A program made the translations under genes and the position numbers. A stretch of 64,000 bases of DNA, from NCBI GenBank assembly GCA_015178975.1, contig WHVD01000002.1, forward strand, positions 1,550,001-1,614,000, given 5' to 3'. The stretch is from Hysterangium stoloniferum (Eukaryota; Basidiomycota; Agaricomycetes; Hysterangiales; Hysterangiaceae). Below the pieces are notes generated by a model. The model saw only the letters and a list, made by a program, of their open reading frames with translations, ran no database searches and was not told the DNA's origin. This document shows positions 11,224 to 20,337 of this stretch, in pieces. The number at the start of each line of letters is the position of its first letter. The first letter of the stretch is position 1.

Positions 11224-11498
11224 TTCTCAGTAAAAAAATGGTGACTCTGGCAGATTTTATCAGTATTTAATATCAGACAAAGATGTGAGAAAATGATACA
11301 TTTGATTATGGATTCCTGGGGTATGAAAGCCGTGAGAAAATGGTGCGAAAAAAGAAAACATGTGGAATAAACTGACTACACTCGACTAAATAAATCCCAG
11401 ATAGTATTTTTCTCCACATTTTCTCAGTTTTGTTGATATTAAATGCTGGGAGAGAAATCCGAATTGCCACCGTTTTCTCACCATTTTCTTACTGAGAA
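11224..11498. mobile_element. MITE-like element with long imperfect terminal inverted repeats
   Basis: The left end TTCTCAGTAA (11224-11233), followed by AAAATGGTGA, matches in inverted orientation the right end at 11489-11498. Homology continues inward for about 70 nt with gaps, including the TATTTAATATCA and GAGAAAATG words. The element is about 275 bp with no coding capacity. I saw no clear target-site duplication. Confidence 0.5.
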
Positions 11499-11718
11499 GA
11501 CTTTTAAATGCCAGCTGTCACAGTGCTGGGGTGCAAATTTTCAATCTCGGACTGTGTTCAAGCGCCATAAACTCACCTACATTAGACTCGTCGTAAAAAT
11601 AGCGATAAATTAGAAGTAGTAGTATGCTCCATCTTATCAACTATCGAAAAAATTGTTACTCGTAGACAAGAGCTCACAAGGGATCGTATATACGGCCTGT
11701 TACAGCCATTGGAGATGG

Positions 11719-13255
11719 TTATTGACATTGCCTATAATGACGAAGGCTGGCTAGCATAAATCTGTTGAGATGAAGATGGTTGCTAAATGTGGATCTTGGG
11801 ATAGATTAGACCGGCTTACTCTTGTACTTCGCCATCGAGGACGCGGCGGGCGCTCTTCTCCTCATAACCCGTTCGTGTATCCTTTACCAGTTGGTACGGA
11901 TTTAAGACATAAGACCGGATTTGAGATCCCCATGAATTCTCCGGAAGATTCATATGGGCACGAGACTTGTCGAGAGCTCTGCGAGAGCGATTGATCGGTT
12001 AAAATGTGATACGCAGATGGCAAATTGGCTTACTTCTTTTGACGATCAAGATCGTACAACTTGGCTTTGAGCATTGCTAAAGCCGTTATTTTGTTTCTGT
12101 GCTGGCTACGTTCTTTTTGACACTGAGAAAAGATCATTCTGGTAGGTAATAGAACAAAATATAAGAGGTCTCTCCTACAGTAACAACAATCTTAGTTGGG
12201 ATATGCACAATTCGAACAGCCGACTCTGTTTTATTTACATGCTGACCGCCAGCACCCTGACTGCGTGTTGTCGTGATCTCCAAGTCTGAAGGGTCTATTT
12301 CGATCACCTCGGACAGGACAGAGTCGTCAATATGGGGAGAAACCTGCACACTGGCAAAGCTGGTATGTCGACTTCCGCCGCGGTCGAATGGAGAGACACG
12401 GACGAGTCGGTGTATTCCAGACTCGAACTGCGAATAACCAAACGCATGACGACCTTTTATAAACAATGTCGCGGCTTTTACCCCGGCAATTTCGGCGAGG
12501 GATTCGTTAACTACAGTGACTGGTCGTATAAAGAAAAATGTTGAAAAATGTTATTTTTCAAATAAAAGGGTTAAAGTTCCAGACCATTTAAGTTGTTAAT
12601 GTGTCCCCATTTAGTATACATCTTGGCTAACATGGCGGCCCAATCACACGCCTCAGTTCCCCCTGAACCAGCTCGAATTTCAATATAAGCGTCGCCATGA
12701 TCCATGTTTTCATAGAAGAGACTGGATATCATCAACGCATGAGATCGAGATAGCAAATTTTGCAGTTCGAAATCGATTTCTTTCAACATTTCGGCGTCCC
12801 CAAGCTCTGTAAAAATCGTAGGAATTGACGAGGCTTCAGTAGAAAACGTTTTCCATACCAAAAAGATCTTGTAAGTGACGATTCTGCGTTGTTAATTCAT
12901 TTAATTCGAGCGAAAGGCTTGTATTTCGAATTCTTAAATGATCAAACTCGGTGCTTCAGTTAGCAGAAAAGAGGAAGCACGTTGAATAAGATCCTCCAAC
13001 CTGTGTATCTTTTCTAGATCGGGAGTTGGCTGATTTGATGTTCTTCTGGATAAGGTCCAGAGTTCTCATGAGCTCTTCTGACATGCTTTGGCACGAAATG
13101 CCTTTAGGAGGTGGTGGCACGTTGTTTCCCGAATGAGCCATGCGTTTGACCGAAGAAATCATTGCCCGAATCGTTGGGCGTTCCTGTCTGATACATATTT
13201 GCGAGGGTTTCGACACTGAAAATGACTGTAAACGACATGCGAATTGTAGAATCAT
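11719..13255 (-). CDS. Peptide chain release factor, RF2-type, probably mitochondrial
   Basis: Class-I release factors catalyse peptidyl-tRNA hydrolysis at stop codons. Minus-strand exons rebuild the family order: an N-terminal helical region ([12 protein letters not shown]), then [59 protein letters not shown], the catalytic [50 protein letters not shown] and VLDGEVQE. Introns fit between these blocks: one near 12519-12580, one starting after IVVT (about 12140-12190), one after RQKK, and 11762-11819. The stop is at 11719. The first exon (to 13255) is less certain: the frame before [12 protein letters not shown] does not join simply, so the start and targeting peptide are unresolved. SPF is the usual stop-recognition tripeptide of RF2-like factors, although fungal mitochondria normally use an RF1 type. 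A 5' fragment is duplicated at 16288-16870. Confidence 0.88.
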
Positions 13256-13602
13256 CCATAAAAGGACAACAAGGCAAGGTTGCTAATACTGAACAAGAAA
13301 TGTTGCGTTATGGCTGACTAATACATTGGGTCGTACCGTACGTAAGCGCACTATCCTGGGCGAATCCAGCCTTCAACCCGGGGTTCGTGCGATACGATAT
13401 ATTCGACCCGAGGTTTGTGCGGTGCGACCTTTTCACCAGCGACGCGGGTAAAATCACATGAATCGTGTAATCATGGAAGCAGCCCGGCATCTGCTACACA
13501 ATTCCCGGGATTTACCCACTGTGTCAGTGAGTTTTTAGGAAAAAAGGTTCTTATAAATTAAAGAACACAGGAGGCACATGGGTAAACCCCCTCGTACAGA
13601 GG
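13256..13602. promoter_or_regulatory. Divergent intergenic region between release factor and dehydrogenase copy 1
   Basis: The two genes are transcribed away from each other with about 350 bp between putative starts, so this stretch must hold both promoters or a shared one. I see no specific motif I can name. Confidence 0.3.
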
Positions 13603-14820
13603 ATGTCTAGTTGTACTCACAAAGCAATTGTTACTACCGCAAAAGGTATCATTGGAGAAATTCAACTCCCTACACCAGAGCCGGAAGAGCTTGAAGTTCT
13701 CGTAGAAGCGAAATACTCTTCATTAGTTGCATTCGACGCGTATACTGTTGATTCCGGGGTTGCTTTAGAAAATTATCCTTTGCCATTGGGTCTCAACGCG
13801 GCTGGCACTGTTGCCAAGGTAGGGGCGAATGTCGACAACCTGAAAGTTGGCGATAGGGTATGTGAATATTCTATGCGTCATCACACAATAAGTGACAGTT
13901 TGCTGAATTTCCGAATAGGTCACAACATTTGCGCTAGCCGATGAATTCAAGGGGAAATCAATGCAGACATATGCCTTGTTAAAAAAATATAGTGTGGCGA
14001 AGGTTTGACACCGTCCATTGTGTCTATGGGGTGGACTACATAATGATATATGTTAGATTCCAGACACCCTGGCTTCCCAGGAAGCTGCCACAATACCTGA
14101 TAATTTGGTGACATCCTACTTTGTGCTCTTTGATTCTCTCCGTCTACCCATTCCATCCTCTTTACCTGCATCGTCACCACCACCCAGAGAGTGACACGCC
14201 TATTCTCATATATGGTTCGGGAACCACCGTGGGCCAATACTTAATCCAACTCCTACATTTAACGGGCTACACTCGGATAATAGCAACTGCGTCTCCAAAG
14301 CACCATGAATACCTTCGTGCTCTCGGTGCATCCGACGTATTTGACTATTCTTCCCCCGGCCGGCCCAAGCAAATATTATCGCTAACGAAGGGGAAACCAA
14401 TAAAGTATGCTGTTGATTGTGTCACTGCAGAGACGACATTGGAGTCTGTGGGCCCAAGTGGTAGGGAAGGGGAGCATTGTATCATTACTTCTCCCTATCA
14501 AACAAGACAGCGCGGTCACTGCAATACCAGGAGGGCAGAGGTGGATGGAGGTTCCCAAAGACAGAAACCCGTTTTCTGAAGGCGTAGATATAGTAGGAAC
14601 AAGAGCATTCACGTATCAGGAGGTAAGCCCATCCAGGTTTGGTATGGGATTCAATTCACAGGCTTTCTTTTTTTCAAGAACCCGATTTTGAAGGAGACTC
14701 TAATGGCGCATGTTCTTCCCCAGCTTCTCGCAAAGGGTCTGATTCGACCTAACCGGGTCCGATTGTTCGAGTGGTACACTCAAAGAACGCACAGAAAATT
14801 CCCTGCAGTTGATTCGAGAC
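13603..14820 (+). pseudogene. Enoyl-reductase-like MDR dehydrogenase, copy 1, inactivated
   Basis: Same exon plan as the intact copy at 17113-18369 (exon 1 13603-13857, exon 2 13919-14002). Lesions compared with copy 2: one extra base near 14176-14190 leading to a TGA; one extra G near 14451; a two-base loss in the FENGTL region near 14780; and a deletion of roughly 100 bp after 14820 that removes the last codons and stop and brings the tRNA relic next to the gene. The first exon remains open, so a truncated product cannot be excluded. It lies in unit 1 of the tandem duplication. Confidence 0.9.
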
Positions 14821-14829
14821 CACAGTTAT

Positions 14830-14902
14830 GTTCGTGTAGATCAGTGGTTAGATCGTTTGTCTTACACGCAAAAGGTCGCAGGTTTGAAACTTGCTCCAAA
14901 CA
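14830..14902 (+). pseudogene. tRNA-Val(TAC) pseudogene
   Basis: Same 73-nt frame and anticodon loop (CTTACAC) as the intact tRNA at 18421, but the T loop is TTTGAAA instead of TTCGAAA (B-box damage). The 3' acceptor strand is TCCAAAC, leaving at least two mismatches with GTTCGTG. A functional tRNA is unlikely. Confidence 0.85.
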
Positions 14903-15335
14903 TTCTCTATATTTTTTTCTCTTTAGTGAGTTTTCCTCCTCCTTGTTATAAAAACCGCATAGACAAAAAATGGTATCCGATGCTTCTCCTTTGGGTAACT
15001 TGCAGGGTTTCGTGTGGCGTGGGCGCACTCGATTCGATTGGCCGCCGACATAATGGGATACGCCCTTTTATTAATCACCTATAGTAAATGTAAATATCTT
15101 TTCGCGTGATATTGACTTATCTGCTAGTAAGAGATGCGCAAGTGGAGCAACTGCACTCGATTCGATTGCTAATACGCATCAATGGAAGCTTTTCCACCTC
15201 CATGAGAAATATTGACGTTGTCAGAGTACACAAACTTTGATTGGGGCTCCAGAAAAGCCTCCAGCTTATACTGAAAATTACATTTCTGTGTCCATTAGTT
15301 GCAACGACCATATTGGCTCACGAGACCAATATTGC

Positions 15336-15684
15336 GCAAGTGTAAGCCTGGCCACCTTACCACATATGCCACCACTCCCTTTGTTCGACTACTCAAGCAT
15401 TCCTTGTGCCACCACTCAATTAACCTTGACCATTGTTCTCCTTTTCCTGCCACATCTTCCTTGTCTTCAGACACCTTTTGTTACCACAATCTTATTGTTC
15501 CAAGCAGATATATAAGTATACATTCCACAGTGATAAGAGGGAATCTTTTCGACCATACAATCCTTTCCCACCCTTCCCTAGGGAGCCTCACATTCATCTT
15601 GTATCATACTGCTACTAAAATAAAGAAAACTTAGTCCTGTCCGTGTTGACCGAGTGAGGCTGATAACGACAGCCTTTCAGCAAG
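15336..15684 (+). mobile_element. Solo LTR with 5-bp target-site duplication (LTR 15341-15679)
   Basis: A 339-bp sequence beginning TGTAAGCC and ending CCTTTCA is flanked on both sides by GCAAG (15336-15340 and 15680-15684). The matching place in the second duplication unit (about 18770) lacks it, giving an independent empty site. It contains an AATAAA-type signal near 15619. No internal retroelement genes are present, so it is a solo LTR. The family, probably Gypsy, is inferred from the TG...CA ends and 5-bp duplication. Confidence 0.85.
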
Positions 15685-16287
15685 CACGTAGAAGATATAT
15701 TGAACACAATTACATATATTCATGATATAGATAGATTTTAAGGAAGGCAAGGCAAAAACCAGACCGGGGGGGGCGGGGCGAAAGAAGCAACATACGCTGT
15801 TGTACTAGTTGTGAAAGGAAAAAAACAAAGAAAAAAATAAATTTAGGAAGAAGGATATTGAGAGATGCATGTGCTATGCAAGCAGAAATATTTGACATTG
15901 TGAAATCTCTGTATCAAGAAAGAATGCAAAGTGAAGACAAGGAACACAGACAGGGAGAAAGAGTTCACTTGGGTATGCCTACCGAATTCAACTGAGTGTC
16001 CCATATAAGCCCCCAAAACGGCTCTCCCTTCCCCAACACCAATGTTCACATTTTAAATCCTAAAATTAAATGGGAATAACGGGAATAATTAAGTGCCTTG
16101 AGAGGATGAAAACAGGAAATACGGGTACAATAGGGCTGGGAGCGAGGTGTGATATATGGCTTGTTATTGTCTTCGGGGTTGTCTTATTTATGAAAGTATA
16201 ACACCCGATATATGCTAGATCAAGTATGTACCTGACCGCATTTCTGCTTATCCAGTAGGCTAAATATGTACAGATATATAATATCTC

Positions 16288-16870
16288 GCGACCCAATCAC
16301 ACACCTCAGTTCCCCCTGAACCAACTCGAATTTCAATATAAGGGTGGCCATGATCCATGTTTTCGTAGAAGAGACTGGATATTATCAACGTATGAGATCG
16401 AGAGAGCAAATTTTGCAGTTTGAAATCGATTTCTTTCAACATTTCGGCGTCCCCAAGCTCTGTAAAAATCGTAGGAATTGACGAGGCTTCAGTAGAAAAC
16501 GTTTTCCATACCAATAAGATCCCTCAAGTGGCGATTCTGTGTTGTTACTTCATTTAATTCGAGCGAAAGGCTTGTATTTCGAATTCTCAAATGATCAAAC
16601 TCGGTGCTTCAGTTAGCAGAAATGAGGAAGCACGTTGAATACGATCCTCCAACCTGTGTATCTTTTCTAGATCGGGAATTGGCTGATTTGATGTTCTTCT
16701 GGATAAGGTCCAAAGTTCTCATGCTTTGGCACTAAATGCCTTTAGGAGGGGGCGGCACATTGTTTCCCAAATGAGCCATGTATTTGATAAAAGGAATCAT
16801 TGTTCGAATCACTAGGCGTTCCTGTCTGATACAAAATTTCGAGGTTTTCGAGACTAAAAATGACTAAAAA
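16288..16870 (-). pseudogene. Release factor 5' fragment left by the tandem duplication
   Basis: The minus strand matches 12635-13265: [25 protein letters not shown] and YIEIRVGSGGTEVCDWVA. It breaks off exactly at the duplication junction, so the catalytic GGQ half is missing. It also carries substitutions and a short deletion relative to the intact gene. Confidence 0.92.
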
Positions 16871-17112
16871 TGACATGCAAATCGTAGAATAAATCCATAA
16901 AAAGACAACCAGGCAAGGTGCTAATGCTGAACAAGAAATGCTGACTCTCTAGCGTTGTGGCTGGCTGCGTCATCAGAAAACTTGGCGCGGGTAAATCTCG
17001 GGAGTCGCGTAAATATAGAAGCGGCCTGGCCGCTGACGGCATCTGCCCAGAGAAATAAAGGTATAAAGTAAAGAACAGAGGAGGCATATAGGTAAACCCC
17101 CTCGTTCACAGG

Positions 17113-18369
17113 ATGTCAAGTTATACTCACAAAGCAATTGCTACCACCGCAAAAGGTATCATTGAAGAAATTCAACTCCCTACACCAGAGCCGGAAGAGC
17201 TTGAAGTTCTCGTAGAAGTGAAATACTCTTCATTAGTTGCATTCGACACGTATACTGTTGATGCCGGGATTGGGGTAGAAAGTTATCCTTTGCCATTGGG
17301 TCTCAACGCGGCTGGCACTGTTGCCAAGGTAGGGGCGAATGTCGACAACCTGAAAGTTGGCGATAGGGTATGTGAATATTCTATGCGTCATCACACAATA
17401 AGTGACAGTTTGCTGAATTTCCGAATAGGTCACAACATTTGCGCTAGCCGATGAATTCAAGGGGAAATCAATGCAGACATATGCCTTGTTAAAAAAATAT
17501 AGTGTGGCGAAGGTTTGACACCGTCCATTGTGTCTATGGTGGACTACATAATGATATATGATAGATTCCAGACACCCTGACTTTCCAGGAAGCTGCCACA
17601 ATACCTGATAATTTGGTAACATCCTACTTTGTGCTCTTTGATTCTCTCCGCCTACCCATCCCTTCCTCTCTACCTGCATCGTCACCACCTCCAGAGAGTA
17701 ACACGCCTATTCTCATATATGGTTCGGGAGCCACCGTGGGCCAATACTTAATCCAACTCTTACGTTTAGCGGGCTATACTCGGATAATCGCAACTGCGTC
17801 TCCAAAGCACCATGAGTACCTTCGTGCTCTCGGTGCATCCGACGTATTTGACTATTCTTCCCCCGGCCTGCCCAAGCAAATATTATCGCTAACGGAGGGG
17901 AAACCAATAAAGTATGCCGTTGATTGTGTCACTGCAGAGACGACATTGGAGTCTGTGGCCCAAGTGGTAGGGAAGGGGGGCATTGTATCATTACTTCTTC
18001 CTATCAAACAGGGCAGCGCGGTCACTTTAGTGCCCGGAGGGCAGATGTGGATGGAGGTTCCGAAAGACAGGAACCCGTTTTCTGAAGGCGTAGAGATAAT
18101 AGGAACAAGAACATTCACGTATCAGGAGGTAAGCTCAGCCAGCTTCGCGAAGGGATTCAATTCACACGGTTTTTTTTTTCAAGAACCCAATTTTGAAGGT
18201 GACTCTAATGCCGCATGTTCTTCCCCAGCTTCTCGCAAAGGGTCTAATTCAACCTAACCGGGTCCGATTGTTCGAGAATGGTACACTCAAAGAACGCACA
18301 GAAAGTGCCCTGCAGTTGATTCGAGACAACAAAACAAGTGGAGAAAAGGTCATAATTAAAATTGATTAG
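17113..18369 (+). CDS. Zinc-type MDR dehydrogenase, enoyl-reductase-like (copy 2, intact)
   Basis: Five exons or fewer are needed; four fit exactly: 17113-17367, 17429-17512, 17565-18128 and 18184-18369, with introns of 61, 52 and 55 bp, giving 362 residues. The N-terminal GroES-like part contains PLPLGLNAAGTVAKVG and VGDR. The Rossmann part has YGSGATVGQYLIQLL, then ATASPKHHEYLRALGASDVFDY, typical of the fungal ToxD/trans-enoyl-reductase-like branch of the medium-chain dehydrogenase/reductase superfamily. That branch uses NADPH to reduce C=C bonds and lacks zinc. No polyketide synthase gene is nearby, so a role in secondary metabolism is not indicated. The substrate is unknown. It is the surviving copy of the tandem pair. 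Confidence 0.93.
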
Positions 18370-18420
18370 TCAAATATTGATTCTATTGTTCTATTGTATT
18401 AAAGAACACAATATAGTTAT

Positions 18421-18493
18421 GTTCGTGTAGATCAGTGGTTAGATCGTTTGTCTTACACACAAAAGGTCGCAGGTTCGAAACCTGCCACGAACA
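18421..18493 (+). tRNA. tRNA-Val(TAC)
   Basis: A complete cloverleaf can be drawn: acceptor GTTCGTG/CACGAAC (7 of 7 pairs), D stem GATC/GATC, anticodon stem TTTGT/ACAAA with loop CTTACAC (anticodon TAC), T stem GCAGG/CCTGC with loop TTCGAAA, and discriminator A. No intron. A T-rich stretch follows at 18505-18520, suitable as a Pol III terminator. It lies 51 bp downstream of the dehydrogenase stop. Confidence 0.95.
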
Positions 18494-19345
18494 GTTGTCT
18501 AAAGATATATTTTTTTTCTTGTTCCTCATTTTCCCTTCTTGTTATGAGAACCGCAAACAATGGTATCCTACACCTTCTCCTTTAGGTTAAGTTAGTTTGG
18601 ACAAATTTATTTGTCCAGGTTCTCTCTATGTATCTTAGTTATGCGACGAGATGGAGGCACGTGACATGACATCACCACACAAGGTTTGATTGGAACGTCT
18701 GCAACTGATACTGTTCTGTGTCTATATTATTCGCGACAACCATACTGGCTCACGAGACCAATATTGCGCAAGATATTTTGAAAACAATTACAATATTCAT
18801 GATATATACATTTGAAAAAAGAAAAAGAAAGTAAAGTAAAAACGAGACGAGGGGGGCGAAAGAAGCAACATACACACGGTTGTAGTTGTGAAAGGAAAAA
18901 ACAAAGAAAAAAAAATATTTAGGTGACGAAGGATATTGAGAGATGCATGTGCTATGCACGCAGAAATATTTGACATTGTGAAATCGTTGTATCAAGAAAG
19001 AATACAGAGTGAAGACAAAGAACACAGACGGGGAGAAAGAGTTCACTTGGGGGTATGCCTACTGAACTAGTGAGTGTCCCATATAAGCCCCCAAAACGGC
19101 TCTCCCTTCCCCAAAATTAAATGGGTATAACGGGAATAATTAAGTGCCTTGAGAGCATGAAAAAAACAAATACGGTGTACAATAGAGCTGGAAGCGAGGT
19201 GTGTGGCAGAGGTATATGGCATATTATGAAATTGCCTTCGGGGTATGAGAGTATAACACCCGATATATGAGGTATTCAGATCAAGTATGTACCTGACCGC
19301 ATTTCCGCTTATCTGGTAGGCTGGCTATCCACAGATATATAATAT

Positions 19346-20200
19346 CATAATTATGAATCACTTTTTTTCCCCTTGCCAGTGTGACGGGACACTTGGAACG
19401 AAACCTGAGGCCGTTTCTTCATTTCAGGGTACTTTCGAACTTGGCGACTCGGCGTTAGCGCGACGGAAAACCAAGGCGCTGATCCAATTTAGTACATATT
19501 AGCACCCTCCGACTGGTTTTCACGACACGTTGTACGCACATCTTTGCCTGCAAGGTGCGTGATCTGTGGAGAGCAGATGGTGGATGGTTTCCAAAATTGC
19601 TTGGAGCCTCGGTAGTCCTTCCCCAAATCGTTCTGGAAATGAATGCTCCGCATATATCGTTAAATGCAGACTCTCTTGGAATGCAAGTCTTTCATCAAGT
19701 TAGAGACTCATTAAGTTTATCCGTCCGCTTAATGAAGCAACTGTCGATAGAGGATGCACACTCATCTTCCCAACAGCGCCTTCCTACGGATTTATCTCAG
19801 CAATCACTCTGCTGTTTCCGGCGGTGGTGTAAATCCAACGTACCCGTATGTTTTTCTCCGACACAAATCCCATCTAAGCAGTGGATGACGCTCCGTCTAA
19901 ATTCTCAGATACTGCCGGTATGCCGATGGTTAGGGAAGCAACCACGTCACTTTTCGAAGGTGGAAATTCTCAATGGGTCATGTATTAATTCAAGTCACGC
20001 TTTCAACGGTGGTAACGTCTCCACTTTGCTATTCAGTGACGGTCCGGTCCGGGGATATATATCTAATCCCCTATTAACTAGTTCCCTAGCGCGCTTCGAC
20101 TATCCTGACGATATTGCAGAAGCCCCACTCAGCGAAGAAGCACTGCTAGCTCCCTTTGCTCGTCGTCTATGACGACATTCACACCCGGAGGAGGAATGCC
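19346..20200 (+). pseudogene. Internally deleted MFS transporter pseudogene
   Basis: Blocks match, in order, parts of the intact MFS gene 1 kb downstream: the ACGGAAAACCAAGGCG start region (about 19462), the GTTTTCAC...TGCAAG segment (about 19518-19552), LPQIVLEMN (about 19620), the CTCTTGGAATGCAAGT exon end (about 19672), and then a jump to the exon 15 region (about 19755-19880). Most membrane-spanning exons are missing. An open frame of 205 codons (19555-20172) runs through these joined pieces but in the wrong frame for much of it. The part after about 19896 matches nothing I recognise. Confidence 0.75.
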
Positions 20201-20337
20201 GTTTGTGTTTATTTGTGATCCATTTGGACCAGTATGAACACCACCATGGTAGGCGTTATTAAGCGGCTTGGGGCTCAATTTCCGCTCATATAGTATATAA
20301 TGACACTTGTAAATCTCTCAATTTCATTTCTAAAACA

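Larger units (their letters stand above)
12635..19345 (+). repeat. Direct tandem segmental duplication (unit 1 12635-16285, unit 2 16288-19345)
   Basis: Both units carry, in the same order, the 5' part of the release factor gene (minus), an MDR dehydrogenase (plus), a tRNA-Val (plus) and a shared non-coding tail. The junction is visible at 16281-16292, where the unit 1 tail ending ACAGATATATAATATC meets the interrupted release-factor exon. The unit 2 tail carries the same words at about 19331-19346. Unit 1 is longer mainly because of an LTR insertion at 15341-15679 and other indels. Divergence is moderate, with many indels in non-coding parts. Confidence 0.9.

Noticed and set aside
13603..13944. 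Dehydrogenase copy 1 as a functional short gene
   Set aside because: The frame runs into an intron that is spliced in copy 2, and the downstream exons carry frame lesions and a 3' deletion.
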